Shown here: positions 9,848 to 18,860 of the stretch, piece by piece
Position numbering within the stretch: position 1 is the first letter of the stretch
Layout: each line of letters starts with the position of its first letter
DNA from: Oxalobacteraceae bacterium
GTDB taxonomy: Bacteria; Pseudomonadota; Gammaproteobacteria; Burkholderiales; Burkholderiaceae_D
DNA length: 31,170 nt
Direction of reading: 5' to 3'
Assembly: GCA_021151485.1 (NCBI GenBank)
Contig: JAGKXB010000038.1
Coordinates: 1-31,170, forward strand
The notes under the pieces: generated by a model
What the model was told of the DNA's origin: nothing
Seen by the model: only the letters and a program-made list of their open reading frames with translations
Database searches by the model: none
Program-made: the position numbers and the translations under genes

Positions 9848-12412
9848 ATGCTTTCACTCGCATGCGAACTGAAAAGAAAGCTTAAAACAGAAAAAGAAGC
9901 TGCCATCGGCATTTTTCAAACTGATGGCAAGCCTGAAAAATTACTGCGCACCTTGCGCCAAAATGTTGATGCTGCTCTAACACAAGCCTGGCAGGCGCTA
10001 ACCCTTCCTATCGACGTGGCTTTGGTAGGTGTAGGTGGATATGGGCGTGGTGAGTTGTTTCCTCATTCCGATGTCGATGTCTTAATCCTCATTCCCGCCA
10101 AACCTGATGCATCACTACAAACCAAACTCGAGCAATTAGTCCAACTCTTTTGGGATTTGGGCCTGGAAATTGGTCATAGCATACGCACCATAGACGAATG
10201 CTTAAGCGAATCAGCCGCCGATATCACGATCCAAACTTGCTTATTGGAAGCACGCTTGGTGACAGGTAGCCTGGAGTTATTTCAGAACTTGCAAAAAAAC
10301 TACGCTGCCGCCATCAATGCCCAAGCATTTTTTCAAAAGAAAATGCTGGAAATGCATCAGCGCCATGCGAAATATGAAGATACGCCTTATAGCCTGGAGC
10401 CAAACTGCAAGGAAAGCCCAGGCGGTTTGCGTGATTTACAAGTCATTTTGTGGGTAGCAAAAGCGGCAGGCTTGGGAAATTCCTGGCGTGAATTGGCACA
10501 ACGCGGTTTGATTACGTTGGCTGAAGCGCGCCAGTTAATGGAAAAAGAACGGGCATTTAAAGATATTCGCGTGCGCTTGCATATTCACACTGGCAGGCGC
10601 GAAGATCGTCTGGTGTTTGACGTGCAAACACCGATTGCAGAAACCTTGGGCTTTAAAACGACGAGCAACGAATCCAACATCCGGCGTGCTAGTGAATATT
10701 TGATGCAGCGTTATTACTGGGCAGCAAAAGTAGTCAGTCAACTCAATATCATCTTGTTGCAAAATATTCAGGCGCAACTTTTCCCACAAGCCGAAAATCC
10801 GCAAGTCATCAATCCACGTTTTAATGCGGTGAATGGCTATATCGACATTCAACAAGACGACGTTTTTGAAGCCACGCCGTCTTCCATGTTGGAAGTATTT
10901 CTGTTGATGTCGCAGCATGCAGAACTAAAAGGCATGACTGCTCGCACCTTGCGTGCACTCTGGCATGCGCGACTGAAGATTGATGGCGATTTTAGGCGTA
11001 ATCTCAACAATCGATCGCTGTTTTTAGAAATCATTCAAGCGCCGCAAGGGATTACACACGCCTTACGACGCATGAATCAAACCGGGATTTTGGGGCGTTA
11101 TTTGCCCAATTTCCGCCGCATTATTGGGCAAATGCAGCATGACCTTTTTCATGCGTATACCGTCGATCAGCACATCTTGATGGTGGTGCGCAATGTGCGT
11201 CGCTTTACCATGACGGAACATGCGCACGAATATCCTTTTTGCAGCCAATTAATGGCTAATTTTGCGCGCCCTTGGTTGCTGTATATTGCCGCCCTGTTTC
11301 ATGACATTGCTAAGGGACGCGGTGGTGATCATTCCAAATTAGGCATGGTCGATGCCAAACAATTTTGTGATGAGCATGGCGTCGCTGCCGAAGACACCGA
11401 TTTAATCGTCTTTCTGGTTGAACATCATTTAACGATGTCGCACGTGGCGCAGAAAAAAGACTTATCTGACCCGGAAGTCATACAGGATTTTGCGAAAGTC
11501 ATTCGCAATGAGCGTTACCTCACCGCTCTGTATTTACTGACTGTGGCTGACATACGCGGCACCAGTCCCAAGGTGTGGAATGCATGGAAAGGCAAGTTGC
11601 TGGAGGATTTATACAAGCTGACATTCAGAGTACTAGGCGGTGAAGTCTCCTCAACCGACAAAGAATTAATCAACCGACAGCAACAAGCGTTGGCGACGAT
11701 TCGATCAGCTGGTTTGGCGGACGATGCGCATCAGACTTTTTGGGCGAAACTGGATGTCGCCTATTTTTTGCGCCACGATGTCAGCGACATTGCCTGGCAA
11801 ACGCTCTCTTTTTACGATCAGGTAAATAGCCATTGTCCAGTTGTGAAATGTCGCCCTTTATCGACTGGAGAAGGCTTGCAAATTGCCACTTACGTTCAAG
11901 ATCAGCCGGATTTATTTGCACGTATTTGCAGTTATTTTGCGGCCAAAAATTTCAGCATTCTGGAAGCTAAAATCCATACGACCACACATGGTTATGCGCT
12001 GGATACTTTTTTGATTACCGAGCATGCATTTGCAAACAATTATCCCAATATCATTCCTTTGATCGAGCATGAATTAACCGAACTGCTGCAATCGCAACAA
12101 CCATTGCCTGCTCCTGCCAAAACGCGTTTATCACGCTTATCGCGGACTTATCCCATCATCCCGACCGTCGACTTACGTCCTGATGAACGTGGTCAGTACT
12201 ATTTGTTATCGATTTCTGCCAATGACCGGAATGGGTTGCTATATGCAATTGCCAAGGTACTTATAAAATATAAAGTTAGCCTGCATACTGCCAAAATCAT
12301 GACGCTGGGTGAGCGCGTGGAAGACGTGTTTTTGGTCGATGGCGCCATATTGAATAATCCGCGCAACCAAATTGCGTTAGAAACAGATTTATTAGAAGCA
12401 ATCCGTATTTAA
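9848..12412 (+). CDS. glnD: Bifunctional PII uridylyltransferase / uridylyl-removing enzyme
   Basis: GlnD senses glutamine and adds or removes UMP on PII signal proteins, controlling nitrogen metabolism. The 854-residue protein has the complete architecture: a nucleotidyltransferase domain with GVGGYGRGELFPHSDVDVL (residues 61-79; metal aspartates 75 and 77), the GlnD-specific CKESPGGLRDLQ motif (187-198), an HD hydrolase domain with HDIAKGRGGDHS (His485, Asp486), and two C-terminal ACT domains (about 678-745 and 785-854) that bind glutamine. The start follows the map stop by five bases with no strong binding site, which suggests translational coupling. Retention of an intact GlnD argues against extreme genome reduction. 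Confidence 0.97.
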   Translation: MLSLACELKRKLKTEKEAAIGIFQTDGKPEKLLRTLRQNVDAALTQAWQALTLPIDVALVGVGGYGRGELFPHSDVDVLILIPAKPDASLQTKLEQLVQLFWDLGLEIGHSIRTIDECLSESAADITIQTCLLEARLVTGSLELFQNLQKNYAAAINAQAFFQKKMLEMHQRHAKYEDTPYSLEPNCKESPGGLRDLQVILWVAKAAGLGNSWRELAQRGLITLAEARQLMEKERAFKDIRVRLHIHTGRREDRLVFDVQTPIAETLGFKTTSNESNIRRASEYLMQRYYWAAKVVSQLNIILLQNIQAQLFPQAENPQVINPRFNAVNGYIDIQQDDVFEATPSSMLEVFLLMSQHAELKGMTARTLRALWHARLKIDGDFRRNLNNRSLFLEIIQAPQGITHALRRMNQTGILGRYLPNFRRIIGQMQHDLFHAYTVDQHILMVVRNVRRFTMTEHAHEYPFCSQLMANFARPWLLYIAALFHDIAKGRGGDHSKLGMVDAKQFCDEHGVAAEDTDLIVFLVEHHLTMSHVAQKKDLSDPEVIQDFAKVIRNERYLTALYLLTVADIRGTSPKVWNAWKGKLLEDLYKLTFRVLGGEVSSTDKELINRQQQALATIRSAGLADDAHQTFWAKLDVAYFLRHDVSDIAWQTLSFYDQVNSHCPVVKCRPLSTGEGLQIATYVQDQPDLFARICSYFAAKNFSILEAKIHTTTHGYALDTFLITEHAFANNYPNIIPLIEHELTELLQSQQPLPAPAKTRLSRLSRTYPIIPTVDLRPDERGQYYLLSISANDRNGLLYAIAKVLIKYKVSLHTAKIMTLGERVEDVFLVDGAILNNPRNQIALETDLLEAIRI

Positions 12413-12445
12413 AATTTACTTCATATTTATTGATTATTTTTTACC

Positions 12446-13192
12446 ATGACTGAACCTCTCCGCCTCTCAAAACGCATGTCTGAACTGGGTCTTTGCTCAA
12501 GACGTGAAGCCGATGAATGGATTAGCAAAGGCTGGGTTCGCGTTGATGGCAAAGTGGTGTCTGAATTAGGCAGCAAAGTCCTGCCTAATCAACGCATTAC
12601 CATTGAACGCCAAGCCAGTGCGCAACAATCCAAACGCGTCACAATTTTGATCAACAAACCTATGGGTTACGTCAGTGGTCAGGCAGAAGATGGTTATACA
12701 CCTGCCGTCGCACTGATCAAACCAGAATCACGCTGGAAAGAAGATAAAGCGCAAGAATCGTTTCATCCAACGCAACTACGTAATCTGGTTCCTGCCGGAC
12801 GCTTGGATATTGATTCGGTTGGATTATTAATCCTGACGCAAGATGGACGCATTGCAAAACAATTAATCGGCCAAGATACCGAGGTAGAAAAAGAATACCT
12901 AGTCCGTGTGCGCTATACCAAACCGGGAAAACTCCCCGACGCGCAGCTTCAGCGCTTAAACCATGGCCTGTGGATGGATGGCAAACCGCTGCTGCCAGCC
13001 AAAGTGCGCTGGCAAAACGAAGATCAATTAAGCTTCACGCTACGTGAAGGGAAAAAAAGGCAAATACGGCGTATGTGCGAAGCGGTCGATTTAAAAGTGT
13101 TGAGTCTAAAACGTGTTCGAATTGGACGCATCACGCTGGGTAATTTACCCGTGGGTGAGTGGCGGTATTTGCGTCCTGAGGAGAGGTTTTAG
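12446..13192 (+). CDS. RsuA/RluB/RluF-family pseudouridine synthase
   Basis: The 248-residue protein isomerises a uridine in ribosomal RNA, on family grounds. An N-terminal S4 RNA-binding domain (residues about 5-55, RLSKRMSELGLCSRREADEW) is followed by the catalytic domain with GRLDIDSVGLL; Asp121 is the catalytic aspartate. EGKKRQIRRMCE and LPVGEWRYL are close to RluF, the enzyme for 23S U2604, but RluE or RsuA roles cannot be excluded, so no symbol is given. It lies 33 bases after glnD, as in other Burkholderiales, and converges on rluB across a repeat-filled gap. Confidence 0.9.
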   Translation: MTEPLRLSKRMSELGLCSRREADEWISKGWVRVDGKVVSELGSKVLPNQRITIERQASAQQSKRVTILINKPMGYVSGQAEDGYTPAVALIKPESRWKEDKAQESFHPTQLRNLVPAGRLDIDSVGLLILTQDGRIAKQLIGQDTEVEKEYLVRVRYTKPGKLPDAQLQRLNHGLWMDGKPLLPAKVRWQNEDQLSFTLREGKKRQIRRMCEAVDLKVLSLKRVRIGRITLGNLPVGEWRYLRPEERF

Positions 13193-13203
13193 TTAAGTAT
13201 GCA

Positions 13204-13225
13204 TTCCCACGCACGAGCGTGGGAA
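13204..13225. repeat. Short perfect hairpin (REP-like)
   Basis: TTCCCACGC and GCGTGGGAA form a perfect 9-bp stem around a 4-base loop. It begins 12 bases after the stop of the pseudouridine synthase gene. Sequences of this form are dispersed REP-like palindromes in many proteobacteria. It may also help end transcription. Confidence 0.7.
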
Positions 13226-13253
13226 CGAGTGTATTAGCCACCACACTCAGCAC

Positions 13254-13348
13254 CGTCGTCCCCGAATGCGTTGGTCGGGGATCTAGTGGTTTTTTAGTAA
13301 GCGACAACGAAAGACACTGGGTTCCCGCCTAAAACCACGGGAACGACG
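13254..13348. repeat. Palindromic REP/MITE-like element, about 95 bp
   Basis: Two nested inverted repeats are visible. The outer arms are CGTCGTCCCCG (13254-13264) and CGGGAACGACG (13338-13348), with one mismatch; the inner arms are 13276-13288 and 13315-13327 (CACTGGGTTCCCG), imperfect. The pattern of extended arms carrying GTCGTCCCCG and GGGAACGAC around a central T-rich linker matches the small non-coding repeats found dispersed in many proteobacterial genomes. It lies in the convergent gap between two pseudouridine synthase genes and may act as a bidirectional terminator. Confidence 0.7.
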
Positions 13349-13356
13349 AGGGAATC

Positions 13357-14805
13357 TTAATTAAATTTACTACGACGACGGGCTGGCCCCGTTGCGGCAA
13401 ATCCAAATGCGGTTTGCAAAGGATCAGGCTGGCGACTACGCGTTGGTTTTTGCGAATGGCGCCCGGGCTTTTTATCTTGTGCAAAAGTTGGCTGTCCATC
13501 GACTCTTTGTCCCGTGCCTCTTCTTCCGCTTGGCTGCCCTTGATTGCCTGAAGTTCTATCGAATCGACCACCGTTACTATTTCCACCTTCTATACGATTA
13601 CCGTTGACTTTGCGCCCTTGGTATTCGCCTTGACCTTTAGAGGATGAAGATTGCGACTGAGCAGCCATTTTCTCCAACCCACTGATGCGCAACAAATCAC
13701 GTACCGCGTTTTCTTCCAGCTCTTCCCAACGGCCACGTTTTAAATTTTGTGGCAAGGTCATCACGCCATAGCGGGTACGAATCAGGCGTGACACCGTCAA
13801 ACCAACGGCTTCAAACATACGACGCACTTCACGATTACGCCCTTCACCAATGGTCACGCGATACCACTTGTTCACGCCCTCGCCACCACCATCCACGATT
13901 TTTGAGAACTGCGCCATGCCATCGTCCAACTCAACACCATTCAACAATTTTTGACGCATGCCTTCTTCCAACTCACCTAATGTGCGAACCGCATATTCGC
14001 GATCGATCCCATAACGTGGATGCATCAAACGATTGGCCAAATCACCGGAATTGGTAAATAACAATAAACCTTCCGTATTGAAATCTAGACGACCAACCGC
14101 TAGCCATTTCGATACTTTCATGGTTGGTAAACGATCGAATACAGAAGGACGTCCATCAGGATCGTTATGGCTCACAATTTCACCGGCAGGTTTGTGGTAA
14201 ACCAACACACGTGGCGGGCGCTTGCTGATTTTGCGTTGAATCAATTTCCCGTTAATTCGCACTTGATCGGTAGGAAGAATGCGCTGGCCGATATGTGCTG
14301 GCTCGCCATTGACGGACACACGCCCAGCAATAATCAACTCTTCCATATCCCGACGGGAACCTAATCCTGCTTCAGCTAATACTTTATGCAATTTAGGCGC
14401 TTCCTCAGCACTGAGATCACGTCGACCATTTTTGCCTTGCGACGCACGAGGATTCCGCCCGTCCTTGCTTTTTGTTTCAACCGTAGCAGTGGATGAGTGA
14501 TCAAATGCCTCGGATGTCACAAATGAAAACACGGCATCGGCATCCATAGGATCAGATTGCTGTGAAGACGGACGCATGGGCTGCTTACTAGAATGCGTAG
14601 CATTAGCAGAACCTGAGGGCCTTTTCTTCCTTTTATTTCCTATAGCAGAAAAATTTTTTTTCGTATTTTTTGCGTTATCGACGTTGCTGACATTACCGGG
14701 ATGATTGGTACTACCAACATCGACCACATCCACCACATTGGAAGGATTGGAGGGATTGGCAGCACTCACTGTATTGCGTTGCACATCGTCATTAAATGTA
14801 TTCAT
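13357..14805 (-). CDS. rluB: 23S rRNA pseudouridine(2605) synthase RluB
   Basis: RluB makes pseudouridine 2605 in 23S rRNA. From ATG 14805 it has about 482 residues, much longer than the E. coli protein of about 290. The core consists of an S4 domain (about residues 138-190, [21 protein letters not shown]) and a catalytic domain with [16 protein letters not shown] (Asp241) and [17 protein letters not shown]. The surplus is a roughly 135-residue N-terminal tail rich in Asn, Ser, Val, Lys and Asp, and a basic Gly/Asn/Gln/Arg-rich C-terminal tail. Long basic tails are common on betaproteobacterial RluB. The frame extends to a TTG at 14829, but the ATG is preferred. scpB upstream is the usual partner. 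Confidence 0.93.
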   Translation of the reverse strand: MNTFNDDVQRNTVSAANPSNPSNVVDVVDVGSTNHPGNVSNVDNAKNTKKNFSAIGNKRKKRPSGSANATHSSKQPMRPSSQQSDPMDADAVFSFVTSEAFDHSSTATVETKSKDGRNPRASQGKNGRRDLSAEEAPKLHKVLAEAGLGSRRDMEELIIAGRVSVNGEPAHIGQRILPTDQVRINGKLIQRKISKRPPRVLVYHKPAGEIVSHNDPDGRPSVFDRLPTMKVSKWLAVGRLDFNTEGLLLFTNSGDLANRLMHPRYGIDREYAVRTLGELEEGMRQKLLNGVELDDGMAQFSKIVDGGGEGVNKWYRVTIGEGRNREVRRMFEAVGLTVSRLIRTRYGVMTLPQNLKRGRWEELEENAVRDLLRISGLEKMAAQSQSSSSKGQGEYQGRKVNGNRIEGGNSNGGRFDRTSGNQGQPSGRRGTGQRVDGQPTFAQDKKPGRHSQKPTRSRQPDPLQTAFGFAATGPARRRSKFN

Positions 14806-14893
14806 TTTTTTGTTTTTTGCCTGTGACAATCCGATGCAATATGGATTATTTACATTGCATCGAGTTAAAAAATAAAATTAGATAGATGAAATA

Positions 14894-15508
14894 TTAATTA
14901 CTTAACATTGATACATTGACAGAATGAGCGGCAAGCGCATCAACGCTTTGGCTGTCAACAAATTGTTGCAATGGTGGCAACTGACCCAAAGACTTCAAAC
15001 CAAGATCATCCAAAAATTGCTTAGTAGTAGCAAACAACGCCGGGCGTCCAACAACATCCCGATGCCCAACCACATCGATCCAACCACGATCCTCTAATAG
15101 TTTGATGATTTGAGAATTTACCGTAACACCCCTGATTTCTTCTATATCACCGCGTGTAACAGGTTGGCAATAAGCAATAATCGCCAGCGTTTCTAAACTT
15201 GCCCGTGAATATTTCGGCGGCTTTTCTGGATTGAGTCGATCAAGATATACTTTCATTTCTGGTCGACTTTGAAAACGCCACCCAGTCGACAAGTTGACCA
15301 TTTCAATCCCTTTATTGGCCCATTCATTACGCAATTCTTCAAGCAATAATGTAATGGTCGCTTCGTTTATTGCGCCATTATCACTATTATCACTAGTCAT
15401 ACCCGTAGCATCTTCGCTATACAATTTTTTCAAATCATGAATAGCCAACGGCGCGTTGGCGCATAACAAAGCAGTTTCGAGGATTTTTTTTGCCTCAGCA
15501 ATATTCAT
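14894..15508 (-). CDS. scpB: SMC-Scp complex subunit ScpB
   Basis: ScpB is the winged-helix kite subunit that works with SMC and the kleisin ScpA in chromosome organisation and segregation. From ATG 15508 it has about 204 residues, beginning [21 protein letters not shown], a normal ScpB start. [20 protein letters not shown] and GDIEEIRGV are the recognisable winged-helix motifs, followed by [22 protein letters not shown]. An upstream GTG at 15559 would add 17 residues with no family support. It precedes rluB by about 90 bases. scpA is not in the window. Confidence 0.94.
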   Translation of the reverse strand: MNIAEAKKILETALLCANAPLAIHDLKKLYSEDATGMTSDNSDNGAINEATITLLLEELRNEWANKGIEMVNLSTGWRFQSRPEMKVYLDRLNPEKPPKYSRASLETLAIIAYCQPVTRGDIEEIRGVTVNSQIIKLLEDRGWIDVVGHRDVVGRPALFATTKQFLDDLGLKSLGQLPPLQQFVDSQSVDALAAHSVNVSMLSN

Positions 15509-15684
15509 TAAGTACGGGTCTTGCGTAATTAGATATTTAACAAATATTACGCTGCTCACATTACGCGATGAAGAGCACTGACCGATTGCCTATCCGTAAT
15601 ATTTGTATCGTATGCCAGAAGAAACAGTAAACAAGCAGACAAACACGTACTGTTTTTCTTAATGTGTGAATGAACTAGGGCGCG

Positions 15685-15714
15685 ATTATATACAACACTG
15701 TAAATAATCTGCAA
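15685..15714 (-). promoter_or_regulatory. Sigma-70 promoter upstream of scpB-rluB
   Basis: On the minus strand TTGCAG (15709-15714) and a perfect TATAAT (15685-15690) are separated by 18 bases. The predicted start is near 15678, giving a leader of about 170 bases before scpB. The rest of the 15560-15768 gap shows nothing else that I can identify. Confidence 0.65.
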
Positions 15715-15768
15715 CCCTTACCTACTTATTACCTATTTCAAACCTATCTATTGCTTATTGAGTATTTT

Positions 15769-16443
15769 TCACTCAAATCGCAACGTTTTAACGCCTTCTG
15801 GCGTTCCCAATAAGCAAATATTGGCGGCCCGTTGCGCAAACAAACCCACCGTGACGACACCAACAATATCGTTAATTTGCCTTTCCATTTCTGCTGGGTG
15901 AGAGATCGTTAAACCCACAACATCAATGATGATATTACCGTTATCAGTTAGCACCGCTTTGCCCTCTTTTACACGCAAACGCGGCTCACCACCCAAGGTT
16001 GCCAATTTACGTGTTACGACTGCTTCTGCCATTGGAATGACCTCAACCGGCAAGGGGAAACTTCCTAAGGTTTGCACCAACTTTGAACCATCTGCAATGC
16101 AAATAAAATACTCAGCAACAGAGGCCACAATTTTCTCACGCGTCAATGCCGCGCCACCACCTTTGATCATTGCGCCTTGATAGGTGATTTCATCTGCACC
16201 ATCAATGTACACCGACATGTAATCGACTTCGTTTAAATCAAACACAGCAATCCCATGTGAACGCAAACGCGCAGCGGTCGCTTCAGACGATGCAACCGCA
16301 CCTTTGATGCGATGCTTGATTTTGGCTAATTCATCAATAAAAAAATTGGCTGTTGAACCGGTGCCAACGCCAATAATTTCATCGTCCACCACATAATCGA
16401 TCGCAGCGCAGGCAACAGCTCGTTTTAATTCGTCTTGAGTCAT
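15769..16443 (-). CDS. rpiA: Ribose-5-phosphate isomerase A
   Basis: RpiA interconverts ribose 5-phosphate and ribulose 5-phosphate in the pentose phosphate pathway. The 224-residue protein has the phosphate-binding [15 protein letters not shown], the SSEATAARL loop, the catalytic DGADE and [14 protein letters not shown] motifs, in the order and spacing of the family. It starts at ATG 16443. It is divergent from the MliC-like gene and sits about 200 bases from scpB. Confidence 0.97.
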   Translation of the reverse strand: MTQDELKRAVACAAIDYVVDDEIIGVGTGSTANFFIDELAKIKHRIKGAVASSEATAARLRSHGIAVFDLNEVDYMSVYIDGADEITYQGAMIKGGGAALTREKIVASVAEYFICIADGSKLVQTLGSFPLPVEVIPMAEAVVTRKLATLGGEPRLRVKEGKAVLTDNGNIIIDVVGLTISHPAEMERQINDIVGVVTVGLFAQRAANICLLGTPEGVKTLRFE

Positions 16444-16544
16444 GTTAATTTTTCAGGGCTAAAAATGGAAAAACGGTATTTTAGCAGCGCTTATTGCTTA
16501 ATAATTACTGAATATTTATCACTTACCAACCCTCAGGACACTTT

Positions 16545-16976
16545 ATGCTGCGAAAAATAACTACCATTATTATTTTCACCTTACTCATTATTGGCGCCGG
16601 ATTTTCTTTTTGTGTTTACACAAAACAGCACAAAGCAAGCAATATACAAACCACACAAACCACACTCACCGTTCATCTTCAATCCCCTGTGTTTTATGTA
16701 AACAAACAAGGCAAATCCTTCGAAGCTCTCTACGGATCGCTATCTGACAACAGCTTGCAGTTTGTCAAAATCACCACACCTGATGGTAAAAAATATACCT
16801 TGCCCCAGGTACTGTCTGGCTCTGGTGCACGTTACACCGACGATAGAGAAATCGTGTGGTGGGAACATCATGGCGTCATACGTCTTGATATTCGAGATGA
16901 AAAAGGTGGGTGGAAGGAAGGGTATGAAGAGTTAACAAAACAGGATAAAAAGTCACTATCAAACCTAACAAGCTAA
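16545..16976 (+). CDS. MliC/PliC-like protein with N-terminal membrane anchor
   Basis: The 143-residue protein begins with a hydrophobic segment (about residues 5-27, IIIFTLLIIGAGFSFCV) that fits a membrane anchor or uncleaved signal. There is no good lipobox before Cys22. The C-terminal half resembles the MliC fold of inhibitors of c-type lysozyme: KKYTLPQVLSGSGARYTDD followed by EIVWWEHHGVIRLDI matches the family's SGARY and tryptophan-containing strands. The Y-x-C cysteine of typical MliC is replaced (YVN), so the usual disulfide is missing. CAGGA is placed well before ATG 16545. If the assignment holds, it protects peptidoglycan from host lysozyme in the periplasm. The assignment rests on motif recognition only. 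Confidence 0.6.
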   Translation: MLRKITTIIIFTLLIIGAGFSFCVYTKQHKASNIQTTQTTLTVHLQSPVFYVNKQGKSFEALYGSLSDNSLQFVKITTPDGKKYTLPQVLSGSGARYTDDREIVWWEHHGVIRLDIRDEKGGWKEGYEELTKQDKKSLSNLTS

Positions 16977-17159
16977 AACCCATAAACGACAAAGTAAAGA
17001 AAATTATTTACTCTGACTATAACTTGGTGCAACATTTGCAATTAGTGCACAATAGACAACATTGTTGATGTGTCACTATTTTGATTAATTTAATTTGGCA
17101 TTTCATGACAAAGTAATAGAAAAATCGACATCATCTATTAACCAAAACCTCATTCACAC

Positions 17160-18860
17160 ATGCCCCCTATCATGCTGACTGCACGTTTCTCATCCTTTTT
17201 CCGCTGGTCTTATCAAAACAATGGACTCTCTACTGTGGACTTGCAATTAGCTACCCGTATGAAGGAAGGACGTTGTACTCCAGCAGATGAAGCAAGACTC
17301 AACACTCTTTTAGCATCGCCAGAAGGCAAGACATTTTTTGAAAATCCAACCGTACAACGTAAATTAGTCAAACGGGTACTAGATGGAATGCTGACCGACC
17401 AGCGGGTTTTAGAGAGATTAAAGGATTGTCCTGTTTGCCTAACGGAAGACGAGCAAATCGATTTGATAAGAAACAGAACAGGGGTGATTATCCATCTTTC
17501 GCCTGAGCGATGTGCTGAGATAGGATTTGTGTTGCGTTTTTTCTGTTCCGACCAACAAGTAGCATTGCGCTTATTGAATAGCCACTTAGTATTGCCTGAG
17601 GCAAGAGTGGAATCTATCTCTAACGCCCTACATCAAAAACATCAAGAGGGCGTAGCATTTGAAACAATCGCCAATAGAATGATGGACTCAACTCTTCATC
17701 CATGGAAAGTGCTGAGTAATGAGCAATTAGCGCAAGCTATTCTCGATAAAACCGAAAATCAGCTTGAGAGACAGCAATTTGAAACAATGTTGGCTTCTGA
17801 TAAGGAGCGCGTAACATTTTTTAATGCTTCCGCGGTGCAAGTCATGATAGTAGAAGCCTTGTGTAATGGAAGGCAAATTGATCCAGGCATGCTTGTTGGT
17901 TTGCAACATTGCGCCCCGAATTTACCGCGTGATAATCAACGACAACTTGCAAAGGCAATGCATAGCGGCAAGTTCGCCACTGCTTCTCCCGTACTGCAGA
18001 CAGTCGCGCAGAATCTGACGCTCTTTACCGATCCAGAGGCGCAACGAACAGTGGCGAGGGCGATATATGATCGCCAATTTGGCACTGATTCTGCTGTGCT
18101 CCTGGCAATTGCTCAACATTTGGCGACTTTTACTGATCCACAAGCGCAACGAACGATTGCATGGGCAATTTGTGCGCGCCAATTTGGCACTGATTCTGCT
18201 GTGCTCCTGGCAATTGCTCAACATTTGGCGATTTTTATCGATTCAGAAGCGCAACGCCTAATTGCAGAGGCAATTTATGCGCGCCAATTTGGCACTGATT
18301 CTGCTGTACTGCAGGCAGTTGCTCAACATCTGTCCATCTTTACCGATCCAGAAATGCAATACTTGATTGCAGAGGCAATTCAAAATGGCAAATTTGGCAC
18401 TAATCCAGCTGCGCTTCAGGTGGTCGCTCAGAATCTATTTATCTTTACCGATCCAACAGCACAACAAATGATTGCAAAGGCAATTTATGAGCACAAATTT
18501 GGCACTGATCCAGATGTACTCAACGCAATATTAAAAACCATCCCTCAGTTGCTAGCGTTGCTGGATACACAAACAATCATTGGCCTTGTTTCAGTATCTA
18601 CCCTTTCTGTTGCTGAAAAAATAGAAGCGCTACGTGAAAGAAAACTCTCTTTAGATTTGTCCGCTACAACACTTGGCATTCCAGAAGAAGATTTACCCAA
18701 CTTATTTGGTGCCAAAGCTTATTTAGGTAGTGAAATCAAAACGTTGTTGCCACCCCATTTTCCTGATGCAACCGAAGATGGCATCGACTCAGTTTGTGAG
18801 GATAATCTTGAATATGCCATCCAAATCCATCACCAACAGCTCATTTTGTATCCTTTTTGA
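17160..18860 (+). CDS. Unrecognised alpha-solenoid-like protein with 35-residue tandem repeats
   Basis: I do not recognise this 566-residue protein. Residues 272-446 are five in-phase repeats of exactly 35 residues (consensus FGTDsAVLxAiAQhL, then xxFTDPeAQRxIAxAIyxrq), with a weaker sixth copy after it and a decayed copy at about 238-271. Each unit should form two helices, as in HEAT-like solenoids. The N-terminal part also contains an older duplication: residues 50-90 (LLASPEGKTFF, VQ, LKDC) match residues 210-251 (MLASDKERVTFF, VQ, LQHC). There is no signal peptide, membrane span or enzyme motif. The start could also be Met5; no clear ribosome binding site is seen. It may continue into the next frame after a one-base shift near 18856. 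Such proteins are often protein-binding scaffolds or secreted effectors, but function is unknown. Confidence 0.75.
   Translation: MPPIMLTARFSSFFRWSYQNNGLSTVDLQLATRMKEGRCTPADEARLNTLLASPEGKTFFENPTVQRKLVKRVLDGMLTDQRVLERLKDCPVCLTEDEQIDLIRNRTGVIIHLSPERCAEIGFVLRFFCSDQQVALRLLNSHLVLPEARVESISNALHQKHQEGVAFETIANRMMDSTLHPWKVLSNEQLAQAILDKTENQLERQQFETMLASDKERVTFFNASAVQVMIVEALCNGRQIDPGMLVGLQHCAPNLPRDNQRQLAKAMHSGKFATASPVLQTVAQNLTLFTDPEAQRTVARAIYDRQFGTDSAVLLAIAQHLATFTDPQAQRTIAWAICARQFGTDSAVLLAIAQHLAIFIDSEAQRLIAEAIYARQFGTDSAVLQAVAQHLSIFTDPEMQYLIAEAIQNGKFGTNPAALQVVAQNLFIFTDPTAQQMIAKAIYEHKFGTDPDVLNAILKTIPQLLALLDTQTIIGLVSVSTLSVAEKIEALRERKLSLDLSATTLGIPEEDLPNLFGAKAYLGSEIKTLLPPHFPDATEDGIDSVCEDNLEYAIQIHHQQLILYPF
17973..18497 (+). 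repeat. Five 105-bp tandem coding repeats
   Basis: The units start at 17973, 18078, 18183, 18288 and 18393, a strict 105-bp period, with a diverged sixth beginning at 18498. Units two and three are identical over their first 49 bases (18078-18126 and 18183-18231), which indicates recent duplication or gene conversion. The first and fifth units are the most diverged. Confidence 0.95.

Noticed and set aside
15509..15559. A GTG start for scpB at 15559
   Set aside because: The 17 extra residues are not seen in ScpB; ATG 15508 gives the normal beginning.
17922..18224. A minus-strand frame with repeated LSNCQEHSRISAKLA motif
   Set aside because: It is the reverse complement of the 105-bp coding repeats, so the periodicity is inherited; the plus-strand product fits better.
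17973..18602. TAL-effector or BAT-like DNA-binding repeats, because the unit is 35 residues and recalls the 33-34-residue repeats of fungal-endosymbiont proteins
   Set aside because: The repeats lack the GG motif, the two-residue hypervariable site and the overall helix-loop pattern of TAL repeats. The variable positions are scattered, as in a HEAT-like helix pair.
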